From: Caulochytrium protostelioides
Taxonomy: Eukaryota; Chytridiomycota; Caulochytriomycetes; Caulochytriales; Caulochytriaceae
Length of the DNA stretch: 61,555 nucleotides
Direction of reading: 5' to 3'
NCBI GenBank assembly: GCA_003615045.1
Contig: ML014224.1
Location: 1 to 61,555, forward strand
Below are positions 31,111 to 42,821 of this stretch, one piece after another. Under the pieces are notes generated by a model. It was not told the origin of the DNA. It did not search any database and was given only the letters and a program-made list of their open reading frames with translations. A program made the position numbers and the translations under genes. Position 1 is the stretch's first letter; every line of letters starts with the position of its first letter.

Positions 31111-31338
31111 CTGAGTCAAAAAGATCCTCCCCCGCCCATCAGACTTCTTCCAAGAGTCGGTGGTCGACATGACCATGCTCGAGAGATGCGAGTTTGAGCG
31201 TAAAGTACGTGGTCGCCACGTGGTCGCCACGTGCATAGACCACGTGGTTCAAGTCACATGCCGCGTGGCAGACTGCTTATGTATGCATATGTGATACAAA
31301 TCGAATACTAAAAGTGGTCGTCAAACACAACAAAAACA

Positions 31339-31411
31339 GCTCCCTTAGCTCAACCGGTAGAGCGTGGTGCTAATAACGCCAAGGTCACAGGTTCGATCCC
31401 TGTAGGGAGCA
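31339..31411 (+). tRNA. tRNA-Ile (anticodon AAT)
   Basis: A 73-nt class I tRNA. The acceptor GCTCCCT pairs with AGGGAGC, with discriminator A. The D arm is AGCTCAACCGGTAGAGC (A box). The anticodon stem TGGTG/CGCCA encloses CTAATAA with AAT at 34-36. The T arm is ACAGGTTCGATCCCTGT (B box). It has no intron. The gene appears intact although it is flanked by a Ty3/gypsy fragment on one side and a Fanzor pseudogene on the other. Confidence 0.98.
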
Positions 31412-31418
31412 CATTCAG

Positions 31419-31424
31419 TTTTTT
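31419..31424 (+). terminator. Pol III T6 terminator of tRNA-Ile
   Basis: Six consecutive T residues begin 8 nt after the tRNA 3' end, the expected RNA polymerase III stop. The Fanzor-like reading frame begins about 40 bp further on. Confidence 0.85.
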
Positions 31425-31461
31425 CAGCTTTTCAGCGAAACTGCTGGTTTTTTGTCAGGTC

Positions 31462-32624
31462 TTGGTCTTGGTGGGGCCCAAAGACCACGTCGTCAGCTGG
31501 AAGCTGACTCGAAAGCAGTATGATGTGGAAGCTGGCATGAAATGCCGCTCAAAAACAACCAGAGACGTGACAGCGCCATTTGAAACAGCCGCTGCAGCAA
31601 CTGTCGGAGGCGAGCTCCAAGGGCACAGCGCGTGCCGCGCACCACTGCTTCGAGGAGGTATGGCTCGCCACCACAAGGAGCCGCTGCGGGCCGAATACCT
31701 GAAGCCGCGCTGGGCATGCTAGCACGTGCGGCTGTACGGAGGCAAGCCGCGCGTGTTTGCCAAGTTCTTGAACTGCGTCGCTGATGGGGCGGCCACAGAG
31801 AAGAAGCCCGCGGTGGTCGCCTTTGGCGCATCTCAGTTTGCCCTTGGGGGCAAGGGCGAGATCTCTGATCCAACGGCTCGCGCGAGCAAGGCGTGCGCCC
31901 AGTGCTGCCGCACCGTCCTGGTCGACGTGTACTGGACGACCCAAGTGCATGCCGAGACGGATGAGATCCTGATCACGGTGCCAACCCGAGACCCCACGGC
32001 CGTGCCGATCTCTCCCGCGTCCCGGGCGGGCGCTCCCCCGACCGCGCCTACGGCCGTCAACGCGGCCCGCAGGACTCGGACGGGTGCTGCCCCGACTGCG
32101 GCCCTGAACCCGGTCCGCACGGCGCTCGCTCGACCGCGCCGACGCGGGTCAACCCGCCCCGCAACGCTCGCGCGGGTGCCCCACCGACCGCGCCGACGGC
32201 CGTCCACCGGGCTCGTAAGACAGGAGCGACCGCTTCTCAGGCCGCGCTGATGCGAGTCAACCCGGCCCACAGGACCCGAGTGTATGCTCAGACGCATGTG
32301 GTCCTGAAATCCGGGCAGCGCCGGCGCCAGGGGACCGCGGTCCAAGATTTGCTATGATGTACACCGATCAACGGCTAGTTTATAGATCGCGACCTCAGTG
32401 CCGCGTTGAACATCCGACGCTGCCTGGCCTTGCCTGCCAGACCGGAGGCGCTGTGCCGCAACCCCGGGCAACCTCCAATGCAGTCCAAGGCAAGCGCCGC
32501 GGTGGCCCGTGATGGGCAAGCTCATCCGGAGATGAACCGAACACGCTACTGCCTCGGCGGGACCCCTGGGGGGGCACCGCGGAGGGACTATCTACACGAG
32601 CAGGTTCGCTCGTTCATAAAATAG
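31462..32624 (+). pseudogene. Fanzor (eukaryotic TnpB-like, RNA-guided nuclease family) pseudogene, copy 2
   Basis: The most complete of three relics. In order: VVSWKLTRKQYDVEAGMK; a degraded middle; KPRWA; HVRLYGGKPRVFAKF; AVVAFGASQFALGGKGEIS, with the family's G-G-KGE pattern; TVLVDVYWTTQVHAETDEI, corresponding to the RuvC-II VDEfrTS block; a 54-bp tandem repeat; then IDRDLSAALNIRRCLALP, the RuvC-III Asp motif; and a conserved RPEALC tail. A TAG interrupts the frame at 31720, a TGA closes it at 32248, and RuvC-III lies in another frame with two further stops. The RuvC-II Glu is Val here. The RuvC-I part is absent. Fanzor proteins are transposon-encoded homologues of TnpB that use a guide RNA from their 3' end. 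This copy is dead. Assignment is by motif order; no search was run. Confidence 0.75.
32035..32288 (+). repeat. degenerate 54-bp (18-codon) tandem repeat inside Fanzor copy 2
   Basis: About five imperfect 18-codon units, with a core of PTAPTAVNAARRTRTGA, separate the RuvC-II and RuvC-III regions. Copy 1 has only about one comparable unit (APTPVHTVRRTRV) at this place. The array is therefore a later expansion in this copy. Confidence 0.65.
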
Positions 32625-32731
32625 AGCTGAAGGTGGCTTGTGTTCAGCTATATTGCTGTATATGTATGTATTGCTGTGTGCACTGGCTTAACTTTATACG
32701 GCGCGTTTCATCGAGGGACCATCATGGATGC

Positions 32732-33545
32732 TTAGTCCATGCTTTGGCGAACGATGCGACGGCATCGCTTCTTGAAGTCGGCCGGATCGTCGCGCCAGAC
32801 TTTAGCGGCCTCGATATTGGCGGGAGATTCATCGTTTGGGCTCGAGAGCATAGAGATGACGGAGACGATGATAGTCTCGACGGTGTGGATGGGCAGCCAC
32901 CGCTCGGCCGCGGTTTCGTAGCCGTATTTGTCGTCGCCCGGAGGGTGCAGAATGGAGATGCAGACCTCGCCATTCGGGTACACGTTCGGGTGGAACATGG
33001 GAGAAACAAAGGTCATCTTGGGCGGATTCAATGGGTAGTCCTGCGGAAAGGAGAGGTGTGTTTTGAAAAAGCCGCCCTCATAGGCGGTATCCTTCGGACC
33101 CATAATGACGACATCCCTGTCATAAGGTAGCAATAAGCGGTATACATCAGCAACCGGTGAGCCACCATGCGACAACGCTCCGCCGTCGAAGAATGCTTTA
33201 TTGGGCGTCGAAGTCGATCCGACGCGATCATTGGGTGTTTTGATGACCACGGTTGCCTAGACTTACCATTCAAAAATGTTGTCTTCGTCGGCCAAGCCCG
33301 CAGAGAAGCTCTCGACGGGGTTCTTAGTCAACTCTATCCTCACCGTTCCAGTTCGATCAGATTCCATTCGAGGTGAGTCACTGACATCCAAAAATGGGCA
33401 TATGTCCATAACGGAGTGAGGGTTGCCCCATCGTCTCGGGCTACTGTGCCTGACCCAGAGTTTCACACCGAGCGGTCAGACGGGCGGAAAGCCTACCTCT
33501 GAGCTGCTTCTGCAGCAGCAGCGACGCTTGCTGACTTGTCGACAT
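32732..33545 (-). CDS. UBE2G1: UBE2G1-type ubiquitin-conjugating enzyme E2 (166 aa, 3 exons)
   Basis: Exons on the minus strand: 33545-33497 (MSTSQQASLLLQKQLR plus one base), 33333-33267 and 33116-32732. Introns are 33334-33496 (GTAGGC...TAG) and 33117-33266 (GTAAGT...CAG). The spliced 166 residues align along the whole of human UBE2G1 (170 aa): NPVESFSAGL, MGPKDTAYEGGFF, FPQDYPLNPPKM, the HPN motif, and the active-site Cys91 in GEVCISIL. The acidic-loop insertion PPGDDKYGYETAAERW after the active site is typical of the Ubc7/UBE2G branch; LPIHTVETI fits UBE2G1 better than UBE2G2. It attaches ubiquitin, mainly in Lys48-linked chains. No fault is visible in the reading frame. Confidence 0.95.
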
Positions 33546-33972
33546 GGCGGCAGATTCAGGGATCAAGCGACGATGCAGATCCAGGGAAGCAGGCGGGCAA
33601 CCAATTGAATCAGGAACGACTCACCCGAGTCTACAAATGGTGCGTTGGCGACGCCGGGGCTCCCCCGTTCACCGTCGACGGTGCCTGATCGCCTGATCAC
33701 ACACACGCACACCAGCACGGTATGATCCCTTGCTAGGAGAAACGGACCCACGGTCCACGTGGGGCGCGTCCGCGGGCGATCGGCGGGCTGGCGTGGGATG
33801 GATGCGGCTGATCGTCCGCGACACGTGGCAGGTGGCGGAAGGCACGAGGCGCGCCGTCAGAGGGGTTCTGGTCAGGAAGCCGGTCCGAACACCAGACCGC
33901 CAGTCTATAAGAGACGGCTCGTCTGCGACTCACACGTTCGAGCGAGTCAGCGCTGTGGAGAAAGGGACGGCA

Positions 33973-33993
33973 GGCGGGCGGGCGGGCGGGCGG
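33973..33993 (+). repeat. GGGC tandem run (G-quadruplex-type)
   Basis: Four to five consecutive GGGC units give four G-triplets separated by single C residues, the classical pattern for a stable intramolecular G-quadruplex. Location is about 430 bp upstream of the UBE2G1 start codon, on the opposite strand. Confidence 0.8.
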
Positions 33994-34144
33994 ACAGCGG
34001 CGACATCCACGAGACTCTCGGGACGGGTGACGAGGCGATGTTTCTTCGGGCCCAAAGCGCAGAGTCGTCGCTATGGACGCTGGTATGTTCACATGTGATC
34101 CTGCGTCTTTGTAATGGAATGACTCCCACGTTTCCTGAAGGAAA

Positions 34145-34145
<1 letters not shown>

Positions 34146-34175
<30 letters not shown>
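34146..34175. repeat. (GTC)10 microsatellite
   Basis: Ten consecutive GTC units in non-coding sequence. A longer one of the same unit occurs at 38184-38220. Confidence 0.9.
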
Positions 34176-34179
<4 letters not shown>

Positions 34180-35119
34180 AGGGCGTTGGGGCTATGTGAG
34201 GGTCGTGCCAGCGCAGCCGTGATCATGGAGCGCGCTGCTTAGCGAGATGGGGGCCATGGATCCGTGGCGTCGGGGGCATGGGGGGCGCGGGGACCGCGTC
34301 GGGCGGCGGGCACGACCACGCCGCCCTGCGCCGCGGTCGTGCCCGCCGCCGGCCGAGCGCCGGCCCGAGGACGGCTCCGCTCCGACCCGGTTCTGCTGTT
34401 TCGGCCGCTGCTGGTTCCGCACGCGGCCGGTCGTCCAGCGCGGGCGTAGCGCCGCCACTGCCCATGCACGCGGCGGGGATCCCGCCGGTCCGGAGGCTAC
34501 CGAGGAGACCGTGTCGCGGCCGACAGCACGTGACGATGATCCGCACGTCGGCCGCGCGACGGCGGTCGGCCTGCCGGCCGTGACGACGGTGGGCCGCAGC
34601 GGCTTGGAGGGACGTGGACCCTTGGGGGGCCGGCGTGGGAGGTATGGGTGGCCAATGCGCAACGAAGGCGTCCCCCGTATCGGAGTGTGATCCCGTGATT
34701 TCCAATTTCTGCCACGCGTGGCCCTTGGGTTGGTTGTTGATTCTGTTGTTGATTCGTAACCCCGCTTTTGGTGTGATTGATAATCGATTTTTCGGCGAGG
34801 CGTGACACCACCGCCGCATCCGTCAGCTCGACTCCGCTCGAGTCTGCGCCTACGCCTGCATCGTGTCGTCTCGACGGCTGTATCGCGCGATCCCGCGCTG
34901 ATCCTGCCGCCGCCGCCCCATGCGGTTCGCTGCTGGCCTGCTGCTGCTCCCTGCGGGTGCCGCATCCCCTCCGACGCCGTAGCGGAGGCGCGCCCCGCTA
35001 ACTCCGACACCGGGTGTTCCTGCCCGGCCCACGGCGCTTCTGCCTCCCCCCTCTCCTGCGTGGATCCCCGACGCAGCGACGCTGCGGAGACCTGCGCCTG
35101 AGGGCGTCCGACAGCCACG

Positions 35120-35353
35120 ATGCTTCCAAGCTTCCTGCGCCCGACCGGCCCGCGGGCACGGAACCGCTTGATTGTCGGCCTGATGGTCGGCACAGCCGGG
35201 CTGGCCATCTACACGGTGAGCGAGCCGCTGCGCGGGCTGCCGGACGGCCGGCCACGGCGGCCGCGGCGGCCGCTGGGCGACGGGCCCGGACCGGGCGGCG
35301 CGCCAGGCACGCCGGGCGCGCTCATGCCCACATCCTCGGGCCAGCGGCCGTGA
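35120..35353 (+). CDS. possible small membrane protein (77 aa), COA3-like start
   Basis: An ATG at 35120 opens a frame with a basic N-terminus and one hydrophobic segment (NRLIVGLMVGTAGLAIYTV), followed by an Arg/Pro/Gly-rich tail. The pattern of an Arg-rich stretch, N, then GL..G...AIY recalls the single-pass cytochrome c oxidase assembly factor COA3 (CCDC56). A donor-like GTGAGC right after the hydrophobic segment suggests that the tail may be intronic and a further exon exists downstream, but I could not find one. The coding call is moderate and the COA3 link weak. Confidence 0.35.
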   Translation: MLPSFLRPTGPRARNRLIVGLMVGTAGLAIYTVSEPLRGLPDGRPRRPRRPLGDGPGPGGAPGTPGALMPTSSGQRP

Positions 35354-35647
35354 TCTGGCGCAGCGTTCCCCCCCTGCCACGTGCTCCATCCATTCGCAGC
35401 GGCCTGCCTCTGCTGACGGCCTGCTTGCTTCCGGCAGAAGCGGTATCCCCCCGATGCTACACCGGACATCATGCCTGGTACGTCTGCCCGAGCGGGCGAC
35501 GGTCAGAAGCCCTGGCCAAGCGCCCCCCTGTCCACCCCCGTACCATGCGCACAGGATTGCAGCAAGAAACCAAACAGTATGAACGAACGAACTAGAAGAA
35601 GCAAGGGAAGCCTAAGAAACAGGAAAAAAAGTGCCAAGCACCAAAGA

Positions 35648-35734
35648 CAGAAACGAGAGAGAAAAGAGAGAGCGAGAGAGAGCGAGCGAGAAAGAGAGAG
35701 AGAGAGAGAAAGAGAGGGACAAAGGGAGAGAGAA
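35648..35734. repeat. GA-rich low-complexity tract
   Basis: GAGA and GAGC units with interspersed A residues span about 85 bp just beyond the MOB1 stop codon (which is at 35861). The opposite strand is a CTCTCT tract. Confidence 0.85.
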
Positions 35735-35860
35735 CCCCGTTGCCAGCCACAAGTACGCCGTGGCCGTTGAATCTCGCACCCGACAGTCCATAAAACACCA
35801 GATAAATGTAGACACAACCTCATGGATGAACAGGATCAGGTCTTGGTCATGGACCCGGCT

Positions 35861-36955
35861 CTAGGAGCCGCGAGATGTTGTCGTATAGTGGCCGTGCGGG
35901 TGGCTCGGATTCGGCCCGTGGTGGCGGACGCCAGAATCGTGCAGCGGGTGGGCGGACGCGGCGAGGCCAGGACCGCGTCCGTGCATGGGGTCGCGCTGCG
36001 AGGCGAGCGGTTCCAGGATCTGGCGCACGATCGAAAACAGGGCTTGCAGCTCTTTCGCATCCACCAGATCATACTGCACGCCATCAGCACGAAATGGAAG
36101 AAGCGCGAATCAATGGTATAGACGAGGGGTGAGTTCACGATCGGGCCATTAGGTGATGCAGCGAGCGAGCCCCATCGAGCGAGCGATCAATCGCGATCGG
36201 TGTTCGGTGAGTCAGAATGACTTTTCCGGAATACTTACGGTGGTCACAAAGATAAGGAAGTGCTTGAAACAGGTGTTCATGTGGCGGTCTTCGCCCATTT
36301 GCTCGAGCGCCTTGAGGTGCGAGTGGTAGACGTGAGCATAGAAGCGGAACATGCGCTTGTGGATGGGCCGCACACGCTGGATAAAGTCCGGTGGGAACGC
36401 ATCGCCCTCAGGGAAGACGCGCGGGTCGTCGAGCTGTGACTCAACCCAGTTGAGCATGTGCTCGATATAGTCGGGGGCCGCAAGTTTCAGCGGACGTGCG
36501 GACGAGGACGCGGCTGAGGCACTGCTGCCATTCGGACCTGCCGCCGGGGCGATGGCGGGCGTGGGCGCGCCGTTAGGGCCCGGTGCAGCATGACTCGACC
36601 CCAAGGGTCCCGGGTGAGGGCCGGTCGGCGTGGTGACGGCCGACTTGGTGGCGGGCCAGAGGTATTCGTAGCGGGCGCCGGCGGACATAACCGGGCAGGA
36701 CTCGCGGGTACAGACGTCGGAGACGCAGCCATACAGCAGGTTGAGCTGGTTGTAGAAATCGATCGTGTTCACGGCGATCCACTCATTCACGTGGATGTCG
36801 TCGCTTGGCGGCTTAATAGCCTTATAGATATCGCCGCCGCCCAGCGTCTTGACGATATACTTTTGCATGTCATCACGTTTGGAGTTCGGGAAGAACTGGC
36901 GGCGCGATTTAAAGGTCTTGCCCTCGTAGCGGCCGAGCAGCCGCCGGTAATCCAT
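35861..36955 (-). CDS. MOB1: MOB1, NDR/LATS kinase activator (309 aa, 2 exons)
   Basis: Exon 1 is 36955-36239 and exon 2 is 36073-35861; the intron 36074-36238 runs GTAAGT...CAG, phase 0. The MOB1/phocein fold is complete: NEWIAVNTIDFYNQLNLLYG, the zinc ligands C82 and C87 in CTRESCPVM and the histidines in HVYHSH (208-213), IEHMLNWVESQLDD, and NTCFKHFLIF joined by splicing to LVDAKELQALFSIV. MOB1 binds and activates NDR-type kinases in mitotic exit and septation (Dbf2-Mob1, Sid2-Mob1) and Hippo signalling. Two oddities: a Pro/Ala/Ser/Gly-rich insert of about 55 residues (102-156) in a loop that is about ten residues in animals, and a 40-residue His/Pro/Gly-rich tail after the last helix. A short non-coding first exon is possible. 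Confidence 0.96.
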
Positions 36956-37580
36956 CTTGAAAGGATGAGTTCTTGCTCGTGGGGGTCAAACGGATGTCAG
37001 GTCGTCCAGCAACCGTTCCGGAAGCCCGCACGGGGTCTGGTGGATCAGGTGCCGAGGAGCGCGGCCTCGTGGCGGTGTCGGTGACGGGTCGCCGCTCTAG
37101 CTCTCGTCTCGATCGGATGCGTCCGGCTCGGTGCTCCGATCGGGGGGCGATCCTTTCTAGAACCGAGACTCGGCCGGTCACACTCGTGCGTTCCGTGTAT
37201 TGGGAGCGTCGGGTCGGTGATCGTTTCCGATGAATCAGGGCCGCGACTCAATACAGCCGACTCGCAATGAGGTGATAGAGGACGAATGAGCGACAACGAA
37301 GGCTGTATGGAGGTCCCGTTGAGCGGCGAGGACCGGGCCCATGGACACGGGCATGGACATGGCCGTGGCGACGTCCGGCGCGGGCCATGCCCTTTTGCTG
37401 TTAATCGCGCCGTCCGAGGCGCCTTGGGCTCCGTGTTCACCTGGCTCCCCACCCGGATACGGCGATGGCCGATGGCCGATGGCCCAGCGTCACCACGGTC
37501 CCCGGACCGTGTCGGATGGGACCGTCCCCGTCGACCATGTGACGAGCCGAGCGCTGGGGCGCCATACATCACCGGACAGG

Positions 37581-37647
37581 GCAGAGCAGAGCATAGCAGA
37601 GCAGAGCAGAGCAGAGCAGGGCAGGGCAGGGCAGGGCAGGGCAGGGC
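37581..37647. repeat. composite pentanucleotide array (GCAGA)n-(GGGCA)n
   Basis: About seven GCAGA units, with one GCATA variant, pass directly into about six GGGCA units. The period of five is kept while the unit changes by substitution. Confidence 0.92.
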
Positions 37648-37804
37648 CGGGTAGGCCGGCTGGCCGCGACCGGTGGCGCGATGGCGCGGTGGGGCGCGGC
37701 AGGACCCTTTTGCGGCTCGCACCGCACCCCGCTTCCCTTCGTCCCGTTGTTGCGAGCGAGCGCGCGGGTGGAGCGGCCTTCCGGGGCTTGCGCTGCCGGG
37801 TGTT

Positions 37805-37860
37805 GCGAAGCGAAGCGAAGCGAAGCGAAGCGAGGCCAAGCCAAGCCAAGCCAAGCCAAG
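37805..37860. repeat. composite pentanucleotide array (GCGAA)5-(GCCAA)5
   Basis: Five GCGAA units, one GCGAG transition unit, then five GCCAA units. It has the same period and the same switch-of-unit structure as the array 160 bp upstream. Confidence 0.93.
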
Positions 37861-38180
37861 CACGCGCCGAGCGCGATGCGGCGGGAGAGGGCCGCCTTCG
37901 ACGTGGCCCATCTGCGGCGCGATAAGCCTTCCCGATCCGCCGCTCTCTAGCGGAGGTTCGGCCGCGACTACCTTAGCACCTGCTTCGCCTGTTCCGAAGC
38001 GCGCCTGGCAGGTCCGCAGCTAGGCAGGTCAGCGATTCCCCTGGTCGTCTTTGCCTCCTGCGCCGGTGCGATGCAAATTCATGCAACGAGCCAGCAAGAA
38101 AATGACAGGCCACACCATCCTGTGCCCGGAGGTGGATCATGGACGGCAGGCGATTGGCCGGAGATGAAGGGCCGTCAGGG

Positions 38181-38183
<3 letters not shown>

Positions 38184-38220
<37 letters not shown>
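38184..38220. repeat. (GTC)12 microsatellite
   Basis: Twelve consecutive GTC units in the MOB1/STMP1 intergenic region. Confidence 0.93.
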
Positions 38221-38221
<1 letters not shown>

Positions 38222-38971
38222 TCCCACGACGACGTCCCCATGAGATGGGAGTGCCACGCGCGCCCAGCGGAGACGACGATGCCGCATCGGCCGCGCGCAC
38301 CAGTCTAAGCATGCCATGGTGACGCTGGCATCGCAGCAATCGTGCGCATCAAACGATCGCACTTCGGCGTCGCAGCTCGCCCACGTGGTCCGGGCCCCGC
38401 CGCCGTCATGGACGCCGGTGAGCCCGTCGTATCGCGTTCTCACTGTGGCGCAGGCGCGCCGAGAAGCCGCGAAAGGCAGCGGAGGCGGAGGCGAGGCCAT
38501 GGGGCGGCGCATCGGTGGCGGCGGCGCGGCGGCGGCGCTGACCGATGCGTCATTTCGGAGGCCGTCATGCCCGCGCCTGCCTGCCGGCTGTGGCGGCTTC
38601 CGCTCGCCGGAGTGTCCCTCGAGTCCTGCCGTCGCTGGTCGAGCCGGCCGCGACGCCACGTGCGCAGGCCGACCCGTCCGCGCGCGTCCACGCGCTGGCA
38701 GGCGGAGCGGTCCAGGCTTCGACGCGAGGTGCGGTCGACGGCCAGCAAGACCGCTGGCCCCACGCGATCAAGACAAGGCGTCGGCGTTGCGCCTGAGTCG
38801 CGTGTGGATGGCCGCGACGGCCGCCGTCGCGGCGGACTGGGAGGTGTCGATGGAGAAGAGGCCCGCGCATCCGCCGTCACCGCTTTGACTGGATCCCTTG
38901 ATGGTCTCTGACGACTGGTCTTGTTCGTCCATTTCCGCCGTCTGCCGCACGTCTGCCGTATACGCTTCGCC

Positions 38972-39386
38972 ATGGCCCGCCTGTTCGGATTCCTGACCGG
39001 CAACATCACCGGCGCCGTCTTTGGCGTGTGGGCTGCGCAGCAGTACCGCGTAAGTGCTTATTGGCCGACCGGGCGTCTTCCGACGGCGTCGGCCCCGGCC
39101 TCGGGGTAGACGCGATTGATGATCGAGAAATCAGCTGGCTTCCCGAGGCTTCATATCATTGTAGCAATCCATCCCAATCGCTGGACTCCGACTCACCTGT
39201 CTACAAAGTTTCTTCGGATATGCTCGCTGGGATGATGCGAGTCTGTCCCGTATGCGATGTGACATGGTATCCATGCGGATCGTGCAGCTTCCGGACGTTC
39301 AGTTGCTCGGCAGCGATCTGCTTGCCCGCATCACGGGCAGCGCCTCCAGCATCGCGAAGGAGCTCCCCTCCTCCAAAAAGGACTAA
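38972..39386 (+). CDS. STMP1: STMP1-like mitochondrial microprotein (58 aa, 2 exons; DUF4535)
   Basis: Exon 1 38972-39049 encodes 26 residues (FGFLTGNITGAVFGVWAAQQ, then YR). Exon 2 39288-39386 encodes 32 residues (LPDVQLLGSDLLARITG... ending KKD). The intron 39050-39287 runs GTAAGT...CAG, phase 0. The core matches the DUF4535/STMP1 pattern, F..G...G.v.GvY.AQNY.iPnl, seen in plant and animal proteins of 45-90 aa; here Y-R-L-P-D sits where NYDIPN is found in human STMP1. It is expected to be a single-pass inner mitochondrial membrane peptide. In vertebrates it has been linked to respiratory complex III; the role in fungi is unknown to me. The gene is invisible without splicing. Confidence 0.8.
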
Positions 39387-39611
39387 TCCAGTACGGTGAT
39401 CCGCCCCGCCGGCCCGACCCTCGGCGCTGCCGAGCCGGACCCTCACCCGACTTCCAATCTACGCAATCACTTTGATTCTAAAGAACACGACGGCTGCCCT
39501 CTCCACGTCCGAACACCACGAACGTCTCGGAACGGAACAAAAGAAGAAAAAAAAAGAAACCAAAAGGGACTTGGCGACCGCCCTCCGAGATGGAAGAGGC
39601 GACGACGCAGC

Positions 39612-42116
<2,505 letters not shown>

Positions 42117-42778
42117 GGGACGCAGTCGTACGCAAAGACGCACGTGCGGGCACCAAGGTCACACCCAGATCTGGCTCGACCGCCAGACAGAAAAATCAAA
42201 GTGACGGAATGTCGCTCAGGAGGCGTCGGCCCAGCGTGCGCGGCAGACAGGGGGCGCGGCAGCCGTCGGGATACCACCGGGGAGAGGGAGGGGGTGATTG
42301 CTGCAGGATCAAGTCAACTGAACGGGTGGTGTATGAGGGAGGATTAGTCAAGGCAAGGGAGGGATCGTCGCGTCTGCGTCACTTTCGTTGCGAGCCAATG
42401 ACCATGCGCGGATGGGTATCCGGGCGCCAGGGCTTCCACGTTCACAGCGTGGCGCGTAGCAGCGCGTAGCAGCGCGATCGGCGTCAGCACGGGCTGCTTT
42501 GTCTTGATTATCACCCTGGAAGGCACGGGCTCGTCCCAGCACGTGCCGCTGCCGCCCAGGCGCCCGATGGCGCTGTCGTGTCCTGCCTTGCCTGGCGGTG
42601 AGTGAGACCAGACCGCGGCACCGCGCGGGTTCACGTACGGGCTGGCGGGTGCTCGTGGCCCCGGCCGCGCCTGCTGCTGGCACCCGCCTGGCCGCCGGAT
42701 GTCCCACGTGGCCTGGCGCTGTTCCTGCGCCCGCCCTGCCCTCGGCTGGGTGGACGCGTGGGGCCGTGCCGTAGACCC

Positions 42779-42821
<43 letters not shown>

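Larger units (their letters stand above)
33546..35119. other. gene-free stretch upstream of UBE2G1
   Basis: Contains the presumed UBE2G1 promoter. On the UBE2G1 strand a perfect donor-like GGTGAGTC (33617-33624) lies about 75 bp before the start codon and could belong to an untranslated-region intron. It also holds a G-quadruplex-type GGGC run (33973-33993) and a (GTC)10 run (34146-34175). The long minus-strand frame at 34192-35208 is composition noise. Confidence 0.4.
36956..38971. other. divergent intergenic region MOB1 / STMP1-like gene
   Basis: A 2-kb shared upstream region without a supportable gene. It carries two composite pentanucleotide arrays (37581-37647, 37805-37860) and a (GTC)12 run (38184-38220). 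Open frames over these arrays are repeat translations. Confidence 0.5.

Noticed and set aside
34192-35208. 338-codon minus-strand open frame
   Set aside because: Composition noise; overlaps a candidate plus-strand gene start and has no ordered segment.
37045-37911. 288-codon minus-strand open frame
   Set aside because: Much of it is the translation of pentanucleotide arrays (repeats of Ala-Leu-Pro-Cys and similar).
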